Positions 20,159 to 33,202 of a stretch of 64,000 nucleotides of DNA are shown one piece after another. Numbering within the stretch: the first letter of the stretch is position 1; each line of letters begins with the position of its first letter. Location: the NCBI GenBank assembly GCA_029448655.1, contig JACCLO010000011.1, forward strand, positions 992,001-1,056,000, read 5' to 3'. The notes beneath the pieces were generated by a model. That model saw only the letters and a program-made list of their open reading frames with translations, was not told the origin of the DNA and did no database searches. Position numbers and translations under genes: made by a program. The stretch comes from Wolfiporia cocos. Lineage: Eukaryota; Basidiomycota; Agaricomycetes; Polyporales; Phaeolaceae.

Positions 20159-20879
20159 TATTAAAAGGTCTATTCTACCTTCCTTCTGCTGCGCTGAATA
20201 GTGCGGTGGGACCAAGGGTCTTCCACGTCTAGGTTCAGCGACACGGCGGGGCAGCCTCCTTGAAGAGGAGGTCAGCGTTCAGAGCTAGCCCCCACACAAG
20301 TGTTGCTATGGCGACTACATTAGCGCCGGGACCGACGACGGAGTGAAGCAGTCAACAAGCCTACCCCCTTAAGATAGGTAGCGGGCGCACTAGCGGTACG
20401 TTCACAAGGTACTGCGCGCCTGGGTAGCATCAAGCATCAACACGCGACCTCGGTGGGTATGTGAAGCGTTTCGGCGTAACCCCACATCCGACAGAGGAGG
20501 TCGACGACAACATAGCGCGTCAGAGAGGCCACGACAGTCCTGCCCCACAGCTAGGGGCCCATCAGGACAACAAGTCGAGGTAACAAGAGGAAAGATTTAG
20601 GTTAGGTTGCACAGATTTAGGATACCGGCGCACGTTCGGCGATAGACAGACCAAGGCGCCATCTCCCAGGTAACCAGTCCTGCGTGTAGGTGGGTACCAG
20701 GATCCGACCCCGCAATACACCGCCCCCCCTCTTTACTACGGTACCTCCAGAAGCTAGAAGAGGCTTGGTAACCCTCAAGCGGCGGTACTACCCAGTGAGT
20801 CGACATGAATACGCTCACCTGGAGAAGCAGTATCTTCATAGGGTCTTCGTCGAGGCGACGAACCATGGAGAGGAGGTGA
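20159..20879 (+). other. Interior of G, no coding domain
   Basis: It shares blocks with the B1 interior: a GGACCAAGGGTCTTCCAC-like block, GGCGGGGCAGCC, and a GGTGGGTATG...AACCCCACA block, in the same order. Frames of 69-90 codons near the 3' end are unlike known proteins. The priming block ATTAAAAGGTCT is at 20160-20171, complementary to 19956-19967. The 3' end is purine-rich (ggagaggaggtga). Confidence 0.75.
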
Positions 20880-21371
20880 TGTCACAGATTATTCGGTGAC
20901 GTTTCCTATATTAAATGTTTTGGCTTTACCGGGAGTCGAACCCTCGGCTTCACGACTATAGGGCACGTGACGTCCTTATTGGCGTCACGGTACTTACTGG
21001 AGATAACGCGCATCTCTTACAGATAAGATAGTACATTAGATAAGCGTTCTAGGCTATGACTCGTAGGCGCGCGCGCACAGGCCGCGTTGCTTTAGGGTAG
21101 ACAATATGGCCTTTGGTTCAGCGCTCCTGATGTACATATAAGCTTGGGTCTGGCGGCGTTCTTGCCTCAGACCTTTTAATCTCGACTTTGGGGCTTAGGC
21201 CCTCCATTGCTCGTTATCACCCTGCTTGCGCTCTATAAGATACTCGCTAGTCTGTGAGACGTACCTCGGCCTCGTCTTAGGGAGGTGGTTTACCCTTTGA
21301 CGACTTAGCCTTGGGATGCAGCTAGTTAGTGGGCGTTAGGCGTAGGGGGATGACCCTAGAGTTCTGGGTCA
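20880..21371 (+). repeat. G 3' LTR (492 bp)
   Basis: Near-identical to 19667-20158. It is followed by the second GTTCT and then F gag sequence. Confidence 0.92.
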
Positions 21372-22903
21372 GTTCTGGCTGTGCAAGCAGCAACCAACAG
21401 CATGTATCTCAGCACCCAGCTCGCCAAGACGTACACAGATCATGTCACCATTCTCCAACACGGTTGAATTAACCAACGTCTGCAGTTGTACCACCGAAAG
21501 TACAACGAACTTCGCAACTATACCCATCACCTCCACCAGCGTGTACAAGACCTCGAATCAAGGGACACAGCTGTCTTCCAGGACCAACTTGATGTCCTGT
21601 GAGCCAACCTCGAAAAGGTCAAAAATACACAACCGGCAAATGTCCAAATCATGGCAATCCCCGCCTCCGTGCAAAAACAGATCGACGACCTCAAAGCGGA
21701 AGTTGCAGCCCTGAAAGCCGCAGCAGCCACCGCTCCCTCGACAGGCACCATGCTCACGGTGGTGCCTCATGCTACTCCCCCGCCATCCTTCAGTGGTGAA
21801 GGGAAGGACAACATCGAGGAATGGCTGTTCAAGGTCCACGTCTACCACGGTCATATGAAATATACCACTGACTGTGAGCGCATCAGGGACGCCCTGACCC
21901 AGATTACCAGAACAGCGACCAAGTATTTCACTGATCTCAGGAGAAGTACAGTGCCGGAGGAAACATCGGAACATGGGCGGAGTTCGAGACATGGTTAAAG
22001 TGGATGTACGAGAAAAAGACGCAGAAGGAAGTCGCCCAAAATGAGCTGGACAAGCACTTCTCCGGCAATGCAGGACTCGCGCGATGCAAGAAAGCATTCT
22101 TTGTCTACTGCGAACAATTCCGGCAACTAGCCAAACTTACCGGCTACGAAAATGCATCACTCCGGAAAAAACTTGAGAACACGCTGCCAGCTGACTTGAA
22201 AAAGCAGTTTGGTGTATTCGAGAGTATGGGAATGGGATTCAAGGCACCGGAAGAATGGGAAGCATACCTGGACGCAAACACCAACCTTTACAAGAAGACG
22301 AACCCTAACGATCTGGAAGGGCAACATATCTTTGTAAAGGATGATAAGAAAAAGGATGAACCCCAGAAGAAGAAGGACGCGCCTGCAAAGGCGACTACTA
22401 CAACCTCCGAAAAGAAACCAAAGGAAGATCCAATGACGAAACCAATTCCGTCGGACGCCCCTGTGGGATCTAAGTGGGTAAAAAACCAGTACGGCAAGCT
22501 AAATCTCTGGGTACTGCCTCATCAGTGCGGCCAGTGCAAGCGCCCGAACTGTACCTACCAGGAGGTGAAGTGCAAGTGGAACACGACGAAAGTCCGACCC
22601 AAAGCGGATAACAAGAAGGGGGCTCAACAATCTAACAGTGGTAACCCCCCCGCATACCAACCACGCAAAGGCGGCCGGATCCCTGATGACGCTGAGGCCG
22701 CGGACAATTCCTCTGTCCAGTCATCCACGTGCATTGAGGAAGTAGTAGAAGAACGTCCAGAAAGCAGTACTCCGGCGAATTCCCATGCCCCCATTGGTGA
22801 AGCACCCAATTGGGGGACTACATATATCCCATGGCAATCGATTGCCCAAATTAAACCCGAGCACCCAGCTAACACTCCGGGTTTTCCCCTTCAGCACATG
22901 TGA
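21372..22903 (+). pseudogene. gag: Gag of element F, decayed, variant Cys knuckle
   Basis: It aligns with D gag from QAAT.SMYL.TQLAKTYTDH on, with in-frame stops near 21463 and 21601 and a frameshift near 21935. The capsid part (FSGEGKDNIEEWLFKVHVYH to QFGVFESMGMGFKAPE) is well kept. The tail is open from 22004 to the TGA at 22901-22903. The nucleic-acid-binding motif is C-x2-C-x4-C-x6-C (CGQCKRPNCTYQEVKC) instead of CCHC. The stretch LEGQHIFVKDD is continuous here, which shows that D gag has lost one base at this place. GGGTTTT just before the stop matches the D slippery site. Confidence 0.85.
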
Positions 22904-25900
22904 ACCCTTGCCCATGTGTGCTGTGTACTAGTATTATGGCTCAATCTGTAGACCCGCTTGTAAATAACTGCGAGAAACTATTCCAGTTTTACGAGAACAA
23001 TGCACGTGACAAGTCCCAATCTTTTCAGGTCTGGGTTGACTTGTGGGTCTACGGCCAGAAAGTGCAAGGCCTAGCATTAATCGACTCCGGTGCAACGCTA
23101 TCAGTCATCAACTCAGACTTTGTTGAAAAACATCGTCTAGTTACCCACGAAAAGAGAGACCCCTTTTGGATCCACAATGCAGATGGAACCTACAATAAGA
23201 ACGGTCTCATAAACAAGTCAGTGAAAGGATTGATGCAACACGGAGAACATAAGGAAAAAATATACCTTACCGTCATGAAAATCCATAACCTAGACTTGAT
23301 CCTGGGATATGATTGGTTAAAGAAGCACAACCCAGAGTTCGATTGGGAAACTGGTAGAATGGAATATCGGTGCGGCACCTCGTGTCCCCACGCTAAGGAA
23401 TCACCCCCTTATTCGGAAGAAGAAGTCGCAACTGATGAAGAGGAGGGTACAGAACAACGTGACCTATGGGATTCCACGCTAGATGTGATCGGAGATGGAA
23501 ATCCCAATGATCCGTTTATCAAATGGATCGGAACCCTGTCCAACGAGGAATTGGTACTCCTCGTAGGAATGGTAGGAGAAATCCACCAAGGTAAACCAGA
23601 AGCAGCCGCTGAAAAGTGGCAGCAATTGGTCCCAAAGGAATATTGGGATTTTGGCCCCACGGTATTTTCACAGAAAGCATCCGAACGAATGCCATCTCGG
23701 AAGCCCTATGATCACGCCATCGATTTCAAAGAAGGTGCGCCCATGCCAACACCAGCCAAACCATATTCCCTCTCGCCCAAGGAAGAAAATTCTCTTTGAC
23801 AATGGATAGCAGAAGAGAAGCGGAAAGGATATATCCATGACTCCCTGTCACCCCTCACCAGCCCAGTATTTTTCGTAGCCAAAAAAGATGGAACACTACG
23901 CATGGTCATTGACTACCAAAAATTGAATGACATCACGGTGAACAACAAGTACCCGATACCCCGAATATCCGACCTCATTGACCAACTCTCATCAGCTTCG
24001 ATCTTCACAAAAATCGATTTAAGATGGGGCTACAACAATGTTCGGATAAGGGAAGGTGATGAATGGAAAACAGCATTCATTACCAAACAAGGGTTATACG
24101 AGGCCACTGTCATGTATTTCGGTTTCAAGAATGCACCAGGCACTTTCCAAGCAATGATGAATGACGTCCTCAAGGACTTCATTGCAACTGGAAAAGTGAT
24201 CATCTACTTGGACGACATACTGATCTTCGGAAACGATTTAGCGGAACATCGTCAAATTACCGGGGCAGTCCTGAAAAGGCTCCAGGAAAATGACTTATTC
24301 GCGAAGCCCGAGAAATATTTCTTCAAACAAAAGAGCATTTAATACCTCGGCATGATAATTTCAAAAGGGAGAATCGAAATGGACCCTTCGAAATTAGGCG
24401 GAGTCTTAAACTGGCCACAGCCCACCAAGGTGAAAGAAGTACAGGCGTTCTTAGCATTCGCCAACTTCTACAGACGGTTCATCAAGGACTTCTCGAAAAT
24501 CGTGAAGCCCCTGACCACGCTAACGAAGAAACCCGAAGCATGGCATTGGGATGAAGCACAGGAAGAAGCTTTCCAGAAGCTTAAAACGGCCTTTACAACG
24601 GCCCCTGTCTTATGAATTCCGGATAAGGTACAGAAATTCCAAGTCGAAGCCAACGCATCGGACTTCGCAACAGGAGCAGTCTTGTCACAGTATTCACCGG
24701 AAAGCCAGAAATGGCACCCATGTGCCTTTTACTCGGCAGCTATGACAGCTCCTGAACGGAATTATGAAATTTACGACAAGGAAATGTTGGCAATCATTTG
24801 AGCACTCGAAGAATGGCGCCACTACCTTGAAGGACACCTGGAGAAATCAGAAGTATGGTCGGATCACCTTAACCTGACCTACTTCAAGATGGCACAGAAG
24901 CTAACTCGGAGACAAGCGAGATGGGCACTTTACCTATCACGATTTAACTTCACCATGCACCATAAGCCAGGAAAAACAATGCTCACTGTGGACCCTCTGT
25001 CCAGGAGACCAGACCATGAAGAGGGGGTGGAACTCGATAATCGAGACAAAATTTTGTTAAAACCAGAATTTTTTGTCAAATTCGTGCAAGAACTCACCAT
25101 TCTTGCGATTGAGCCCTCACATAAGTCAGTCAACCATGATGATGATCTCCAAAGGGAAATCCGCAAAGTGTTGCTAGACGACGAGGTAACCAAAGACTAC
25201 AAAGGCCTATTGCAGTCAGGACCTCACAAATTCGGAAAGGCGTTAAAGGAGTGGAACTATGAGAATGGTTTGCTCCTTTACAGAAACAAGATCTATGTAC
25301 CAAAGCTGCCAGAGCACCTTAGAAATAGGGTCTTAGAAATGCACCATGATCACCCATCAGCGGGACATCAAGGGAGATGGAAAACATACAAACTCATCTC
25401 ACGCAACTACTGGTGGCCAGGACTAACCAACTCGGTAAATAAATACGTACAGAGCTGCGACACCTGCCAAAGAATGAAAAATCGGCCCGAGCCATACGGC
25501 CCGCTACAACCTAACGAGGTACCAATTGCCCCGTGGGAAATCATCACGACAGATTTCATCATGTATCTTCCAAAGTCTAAAATAGACAGGAAAACATATG
25601 ATGCTATCATGGTGATTGTAGACCACTTGACAAAACACACCCAGTTCTTCCCTATCTCAAGCAAATTCGGAACAAAGGATCTCATAAGAGTACTATACGG
25701 AAGGTTTTACCCAATACATGGGTTACCGAAATGTATCATTTCCAATCACGGAGTACAATTCACATCAGAACTCTTCAGAGAATGGTGCAAACTGCTGGGA
25801 ATAGAACGCGCAATGACAACGGCTTACCACCCACAAGCAGACGGTCAGACGGAAAGAACAAATCAGATATTGGAACAACACCTCAGATGCTATGTGAACA

Positions 25901-27322
25901 CGTACCGGAAGGACAACTGGTCTCAGTTCCTTCCCACTGCGGAATTCACATACAACAACATGGCATCCGAAACAATGAAACTGTCACCGTTCTACGTCGA
26001 ACTCAGAAGGCACCCAAGGGCAGGCCCGGAAGATTTAGCAATCCAACAGAAAGCAGATCTGAACGAAATTGCAACCGAGAGATGGAATGCACAGGAGCAG
26101 GCAAAAGCCGCCATGCAACTAGCAGCAGAATGAATGAAGTGGTACTATGACGAAACGGTCAAGAAAGTTCCCTTCAAAGTTGGAGACAAAGTAATGATCG
26201 ACATACAGGACTACCAGACAACCGAAAGGAGTTTGGCCCCGCGTTACATTGGACCGTTCAAAATCATTGAACAATTGTCCCCCGCAACGTTTAGGTTACA
26301 CCTAGATGCACAATATCGAGCATATCACCCGGTCTTCCACGCTTCGAAGCTAGTTCCCTATACGGGATCGCAGGAGGCACCCGAACCTGATGAACAAGGA
26401 GAATACAAAGTAGAAGAAATCCTAAACCACCGATACACGGCACATGGAAAACTCCAACTGCTCGTAAGATGGAAAGGATATACTCAGGGAGAGGACACAT
26501 GGGAAGACGAAGTGTCACTTTAAAATGCAAAGGAAATTGTTGACGAGTACAAGCAAAAGCACAAACTCAATGACACCCCTGCGTGACGAAGCACATGCAA
26601 CCCACGAATCAGAGTAGCCGACCCGGAAGACGACCCAGACTGGAAAGTTGGGGATAGGTACTTATGGCCAGATGATTGGCCGCTTGTCAAGGACTCCATG
26701 ACGCGTGAAGAGCGAAAAGCAGAGCGCAAATGGTAAATGAGAGACCCGTATGGAAACTTCGTAGAAGCAGGAATGCGATTCAACAAATATCTTGAATTCG
26801 CAGTAGGACCTCATGGAACTTACCCAGAAAAAGGAACAGTCAACTCCGCCGGATACGATATTCACGCATCCGCACCCGCCAGAATTAACCCAGGATTAAC
26901 CATGATGGTCGAAACCGATTTGAAAATCTTGCTCCCATACAGAAGCTGGGGCAAATTGGAAACTCAATCCAGCATGGCCATCAAAGGGCTACAAGTGCAG
27001 GGGGGTATTATAGACTGGGACTACCGGGGAGGTCCTCCTCCACAATTTCACGGAATTCCCCTACATTGTGAACGAAGGTGACAAAGTAGCACAGCTAATT
27101 TTGCATACGTTACCTCAGCCAGAAATTCATCATGGGACAATCGACGGTTATGACAAGCAGTACCTCAACGACACCAAACGAGGGGACAAAAGTTTCGGAC
27201 ATACAGGACGGCATCTAGTAGAACTCAACGAACCTACCATAGGACAAAGACAACTCTACGAAGATGCGGAATCCTTAGTCCGTGAAGAAATCGAAATCCT
27301 TCGCCGGGACGACGAAAGCTGA
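22901..27322 (+). pseudogene. pol: Pol of element F, eight stops and one frameshift
   Basis: Domains in order: protease (LIDSGATLSVIN near 23080), RT (YLDD near 24208), RNase H, integrase with HHCC zinc site and D, D, E core (IISNHGVQF where D has IISDRGVQF, so the second Asp is lost), GPY/F motif, chromodomain (EYKVEEILNHRY, 26401-26520), dUTPase (about 26820-27210). Stops are near 23797, 24340, 24613, 24799, 26131, 26521, 26584 and 26736; a frameshift falls near 27050 in the dUTPase. Most stops are TGA where D keeps CGA or CGC. dUTPase motif 2 reads TQSSMA for TRSSMA. There is no ATG near the start, as in D. Confidence 0.9.
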
Positions 27323-27333
27323 AGAGGGGGTAA

Positions 27334-27792
27334 TGTCACAAATTTTCCCATAATTTTCCTAATTTCCCTAGAGTTTCTATGGTATTATCTACGTTTCCCG
27401 CATATAAGTCTATAGTTAATGGTACTTACGTATTATGTAACCAAAGCGCCTACCATGGAACCTTCTAGCAGGTTCCACAGAATACCAACCACACATGACT
27501 GATTAATCAGATGCCTGACTCGCTGATTCATCCATAGTCATACCAACGTAGTCAGACTTGTATATCACGTGCAGCATTACTCATCGTTAGGTACCAGAGG
27601 TCCAATACGTATTAGGGATCCTGCAAAGCATGTATATATACTGGAACAGCCTGAGCGTTAAACCTCAGTTCTGGTCTCCTCGATAACAGAGTTACTTCAG
27701 CCTAACAAGCTACCTCTACCCTCTAAGCTCTCTTCTTACTCCCATAACCCCAGCAAGCGTTATAAGTGAGTATCCAGACTTAGTTTGTGTCA
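27334..27792 (+). repeat. 3' LTR of element F (459 bp)
   Basis: It starts TGTCACAAATTTTCC right after the polypurine tract GAAGAGGGGGTAA and ends TTTGTGTCA. Length equals the D LTRs and sequence is clearly related (AGCGTTAAACCTCAGTTCTG, TATATATAC box). Confidence 0.9.
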
Positions 27793-29623
27793 GTTGCACT
27801 CTTTGATTCGCCGGCCGGTGAAGTGATCTACCAATCATTTGCGAGTATTTTCTGTAGACTGCTAGCCTAATCCTGTATTTGTCCCTATGGGAGTAGTTAT
27901 GCTGGTATGTATGCACATATAGTGACCTCCCAGACAACAGCTTGCCAGTGCAACTAGAGCAGGTGAATCTGACTTATATTGCAGGAAATGCCTCTAAAAA
28001 CACCCCAATCTCTGGCATCTCATGAACATTGAGGCTCTCCCGAAAATGACCAACCTCCAGTGCATCTTCGAAAGAACTGTAGGGGCTGATTGTGCAAGGA
28101 AGCGATTTTGCAGCCTTCACAAAAGGCACAATAGTTGGGGGGTCTCGAGTCTAAGTACAACATATTAGCAGGTCTCATCACATATAAAGTTGGACTTACA
28201 CTGCGCTCTTGCTACGAGGAGAAATCATTTCAAGCTTGCTGAGGAATCTCCTGAAGGACTCATAGTCTTCAAGGGGATCCTCGTTCTCATGGTCACAGGA
28301 AATGGGCTCAGGAGATGGGGCAGAATGAGGCTGTGGTCGAGAAGGCATGATTGGTGTAGAACGGTGATGAGGCTAAGGAAAAAGTGGGACGATGCAGCAA
28401 AAAACTCGGTCGGTCAGACGCGTCTGCTTGTGTCACGTGCCCACACTTTTCCTTAATTCCTTCCAAAAACGGTTCAGCGATTGCTCTCAAACAGTGTTTA
28501 AACTCCGAAACCTTAAACTTAAACCTTCATCTCGGTGGCTGCTGTGGCTGAGGGCTGTTTTGGCATCTCCCAGGTACTACTGGCTATAGCTCTTGCCACA
28601 TCTCATTATAAATTATGATACTGCTATCAGACTCTCTCTATGTTCTATAGTCAGTGATCAGACAGACCATCATTCAGAATCCATGCACAGCAGAATATCG
28701 AATAATGATATGGCTTCAAAATTTTATATATACATACTACACATACTTTTCATCATAACTATGGAGTTCCTTCCAATAGATCCAAGAGCCTAGTTTTTCT
28801 GCAGGCACATAGAAAGTTGCTTGTATTTGGTACACCAAACAATTGTACAGCTTACATCTCCAGAACCGTCCAACATGAAATCACCATTATATGTTTTCAT
28901 ATGTTAATGAATGTCATCAATAAGTATTGTATTAGATTCTGACCTTCGAAGAGCATGCCATTGAGAATGACCCGATAATTCAAGTAGGGTTCTATATCAG
29001 GACTATATACTATCGTCGAGCTTATGAATGTGTAACATGTACAGTAAATAATATATTGCATTGCAACAGAGGTTGTGATATACTGTGATCCAATTTTGAT
29101 TCAATTATCTTAGGTGAAGAAGCAAGGACACAACTGAAGTCCATGACTTGAGCAAATATATACATACAGAGTGCATCCAGAGTAACAGATATATTCAATG
29201 GTGCTATATTATGCCTCAAAGCTTGAAACAAAGGCAGGAAGAGAGTCACAAGCATGTAAACCAGTAGCTGGTAGTGTGGGATTAACAAATATGGCAGAGC
29301 CGCCACAGTCTCTTACCTGACATGTGACGTTTGAGGCTCCGAAACAATTTGTGGGTAAGTGAGTATTAAACTGTGCTTTATGGATGGACCTACATCTGCT
29401 AGGCTTATACACCACCTTAATATGAGTTAAAATATCATACATGATATATTGGCATCACATTCTGAGCTATAGAATGTCGATTGCTTGCTATAGAATTGAA
29501 TCATCAGTGCGCCCTGACAGCACGTGACCCAACCTGTCTTATGCATTGCGTCGTCACAGAGCTTGGGCTGCTCATGCTATACATTCTGGACTCCGGGATA
29601 CCAGCTACTGATCACTCTAGAAC
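27793..29623. other. Unassigned region right of element F
   Basis: About 1.8 kb of AT-rich sequence with short open frames only. None shows a domain. No match to the other repeats of the window was seen. It may be unique flank or the 5' end of the Plavaka-type element that follows. Confidence 0.45.
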
Positions 29624-30009
29624 ATGTCCAAATCCATCCGCTCAGTATGTGAACGGGAATTCAACTCAGAGCGGGGACTCACTGTGCATCGGAAGTCCTG
29701 CCGTGAACACGATAAGCAGATGCAGCGCTTGGACACTCTCAAGCGAAAAATTCAATTAGATGTGCAGGATAAATCAAAGCGGAAACATATAGATTTATCT
29801 CATGAGCCTACTCCAGCTGCAATCTCAGATGCTTCCTTTGGGGAGCCACTCCAGATTGAAGCCAATGTCCCGGTGAGCTAGTTGCTTCTACAATTGACAT
29901 TGAAGTCTTTCTATGAGACTCACAAGGAAGAAAATTATGTAGGATCCTGGTCATGATATTATGGACTCTATGCAACCAATAAAACCCAGATCCACTACCT
30001 CCATTCTCA

Positions 30010-30938
30010 TGTCACAGATTTATCTGGGGCTTACAGCATTTTTCCTATGATTATAGCAATTTACCTGGGATTTATACGTCTAACTACAAGTTATCTACGG
30101 GTTAACTCCCATTGCCACCACAACAAGCTCTTAACTGGGCTTATCAACCACATGAACAGCTTACATAACGCTACGGTACTTCCACGTCCAATAGCAACAC
30201 TACAGCTGCGTCATAGGTCTCGCCCGTTAGAGCAAGACCAGCCACATCATAAGATCTTAGATCATAATGATAGGCCGAGCGCGGCACGCTCGCATAATAA
30301 TGTCCACAACACCAAACATCGCCACCAAGCAATGTTCTATTGAGTCGGCCTCCTCGGCTTCCCACTGTCATAAGATCCTTGATCAGAATGACACTTCAGG
30401 CGCGGCACGCCTTCGCATAATTATGTCAACACGACCATACAGCATAATATTAGCAACAAGGCAATATCGCTGTTGGTCCGGCCTTTACGGCCATCGATAC
30501 CCGGGCTGTGCCCGCGTTTATCACAGATAATAATAAACCTCCTCTCTTACTATTGGTGCGGCCATTACCGGCCCACACGGCCATTGTAGATAGGATCTAT
30601 AAACAAGTAGATAAGATAAGCTTCGCCCCTTGGCAAAGCCGCATAACCCGGAAAGGTAGTACTATACAGTATCACATGACCTCTCCGCATACATGTATTT
30701 AAGTAGAAGCCAAGCGCTCCATACTTCAGTTCTATTCTATCGTCGTTACCACGAACGCCCACCCGCGGAGTACCATAGGTACTCCCAGTGGACTACCATC
30801 GGTAGTCCCAAGCTTCGTTTGGTTTGCGGCTGCGCTACCTCCACTAGCAACTGCTGCACTGGGTCCGTCTTCCTCGTCTAGTCGCCCTAGTACCTCAGGA
30901 TAGCGACTAGGTGAGTCCCACAGGATAGATCTGTGTCA
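30010..30938 (+). mobile_element. Solo LTR, C family (929 bp)
   Basis: Ends TGTCACAG and CTGTGTCA, exact duplication TCTCA (30005-30009 and 30939-30943). It is the reverse of the copies at 13587-14681 and 34812-35908 and shorter by about 170 bases. A TATTTAAG box at about 30697 sets the sense strand. Confidence 0.92.
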
Positions 30939-32135
30939 TCTCACAGACCGGCAGACCTCTCCGTGCTCGCCGCCTGTCGAAAGCCTTCAATGATTTTGTA
31001 CCTTCATCTGCGAGTGCTCTTCCATCATATTTCTCACTACAGTCAACTTCTGCATACAAACCAACAGTGACACATCCTGATTCCTCAATTAATTCTGTCG
31101 CCCTGGGCCATGAACCCAGTACCTCTGAGTCACAAATTCCTAATCCTGGCATACCCTCTCGCAATTCCTCTGTAAATTCTCAGAACCCCACCTCTGATGC
31201 AAGACCCTCCATTTCACTCACAAATATATTCAGCTCTTGCACCAAAGGCCTGCCCAATTCATTTGGGCTGTACCGCTCATACACCCATCTCCCTTCTCGT
31301 GACCCTGAGGAGGTGACAATCTTACTATCTGTTTGTGACTCTCCTGCTTTACAGGCTGCATCTCAACAACCTCGCAACTGGTGGTCAGGACTTGGCAGTA
31401 TGAACTCGGTTCTAGATGCCCAGAAGACATTCTATGCCCCATTTCCTAATCCAAGCTTATACCGCCTGATGCAGTGGAACTATGCTGTAGGGTCCAATTC
31501 AGGTTTTGATTCCAGGCTTGATAGTCTTGTCAACGATGTTCTACAAGCACCAGATTTTTCACTCACTCACCTAAAGGATTACTTGGGTGCATCTCGTGAG
31601 CAGAAGTGAATGGACACTTACATCGACAAGCAGACAAGAGCTGAGATATCCTCAGCTGCTGATGGACGGCGAGAGGCTACACTACATATTCCCATGCCAG
31701 CTGATGGTGTCCAGCAACCAGAGGAGAATGCAGAAACTTTGGCGGTACCAGGAGTTCATTACCGCCCACTTACTCAAATTATCAAGAATGCCTTCACATC
31801 TCCTGCTGCAGCGAACTGGCACTATACACCATTTCGACTTCAATGGACAGATCCGAAGGATCCAGAGGGCTCATCAATTCGTGTATATTCAGAGCTTTTT
31901 CACTGTGATGCCTTCATCGAGGAGAATGAGAGACTCCAGAGCCAACCTTGTGAACCTGGCTGCAAGCTTGAAAGGGCAATAGCAGCTATGATGCTCTGGT
32001 CAGATTCTACCCATCTTGCAGACTTTGGCACCGCATCCCTCTGGCCTATATATGTATATTTTGGAAATCAATCAAAATATGAATGTGGCAAACCTACTCA
32101 GTTTGCATCACATCATGCAGCATATATCCCATCTG

Positions 32136-32676
32136 TGTTACGGATCGAATATCCTTTCAACGCAAAATAACTAAGCCGAGTTACTCAGCATATCAAGTAG
32201 CGCACTACTCGTCGGACTCCTCAGAGTCAGAGCGTCGATATACAAGCTGCGGGCTTAATTGCTTAAGCCTTTGAGAATGAGTATAAGATCCTTGTAATTC
32301 AACAAGGTCGAGCTGAGGAACTCGACCGGTATTTACATCAGGTTATATACTACGATCTGTTAATCGGGGTCATAGTGTCCTTGGTACTGCTACTATTAAG
32401 TCCATCAGGCTAACGATATGAGGAATAAAGGAGAAGTGTTGCGGTTGAGCGCAACAAGGGATGAAACATAGAACTACTGTGGTTAGACACAGAATATCAG
32501 CTAGAACGCGATGCGAACACGGAGAGTGGGCATAAGGCTGTTGTACATGAAACAGGGCCTACGGTTGAATGGAGGCCCATAGGAATAGAGCGCTGGGTAC
32601 GGCGGTTGAACGCTAAGTCCTCATACACAGTGAGGCGTTAAACAAATATTCAGGTGCACCTGGTAGAATCATAACA
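32136..32676 (-). mobile_element. Solo LTR, I family (541 bp), in the Plavaka transposase
   Basis: Ends TGTTACGG and ATAACA, exact duplication ATCTG (32131-32135 and 32677-32681). It matches 16554-17718 once the nested B LTR there is removed. It interrupts the transposase just after AAYIPS. Confidence 0.92.
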
Positions 32677-33202
32677 ATCTGTGAGTACTGATACTCTATG
32701 AAAGTAGCTTATCTGACTATGTCTAGCTACCGGAATGGCTCCAGACCATTTATACTAGGGTATATGGTCGACCTGCTCCTGCAGATTTATTTACATTTAC
32801 TTGACGCGAACTATATCAAGCTACATGGCATCTTTTTTTGGATGAGGAGTTCATGCATGCACACAGGCATGGCATCATTGTGCTATGTGCTGATGGGCCC
32901 CTTAACGCCTTTGATTATTATGCGTCGGGTGCACAGTTACTATGGTGGGGTTATAACCCAAGACCTTTACAACCGCGTTGCATGGTGTTGGTCCAGTAGC
33001 TTAGAAGCAACGGTAGGAGAGGTCCCCTACACGCTGTTCACAAGAATTCCTCAAATCCCTTAACCCTGGGATGTGACGGGTGTGATAATCGTTTACACTT
33101 GCAAGACCAAAGTCAAGCAAGGGCGAAGGAACGATGCACTTTACCCCTAGTGTGCCGGGGTTGTGTAGGGTAAACCGCTACACGGGGTGGAGACTTGTCT
33201 TA

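Larger units (their letters stand above)
19667..21371 (+). mobile_element. G: non-autonomous LTR element (TRIM/LARD-like), complete
   Basis: Two 492-bp LTRs (19667-20158 and 20880-21371) surround a 721-bp interior with no protein domain. The only LTR difference I see is near the start (ATTCAG vs ATTCGG). The duplication GTTCT is exact (19662-19666 and 21372-21376) and lies in the gag of element F. A priming block and a purine-rich end are in the expected places. Confidence 0.92.
19631..27792 (+). mobile_element. F: decayed D-family Ty3/Gypsy element, 5'-truncated
   Basis: Clear gag similarity to element D starts right of the G insertion (21372), and about 30 bases left of G (from about 19641) also align with D gag, so the element continues leftwards for a little. 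It has no 5' LTR, leader or ORF0. Pol runs through chromodomain and dUTPase with many stops, then a polypurine tract (about 27320-27333) and a 459-bp 3' LTR. The LTR length equals that of D. Confidence 0.85.
29624..32935 (+). pseudogene. Plavaka-type (CACTA-group) transposase, split by two solo LTRs
   Basis: The N-terminal exon (29624-29876) has a degenerate zinc-finger start (CEREFNSERGLTVHRKSC) followed by a basic region and a GTGAGC donor. After the C LTR the frame resumes (GRPLRARRLSKAFNDFVPS) and runs through 31609 (TGA) and on to 32135 in the same or neighbouring frame with LFHCDAFIEENERL, MMLWSDSTHLADFGT and SLWPIYVYFGNQSK, typical of the fungal Plavaka transposase. After the I LTR, EEFMHAHRHGIIVLCADG appears near 32840-32900 in another frame. 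The DDE core and C-terminal half are absent. Stops, frameshifts and insertions make it dead. I could not find the element's TIRs. Confidence 0.82.
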
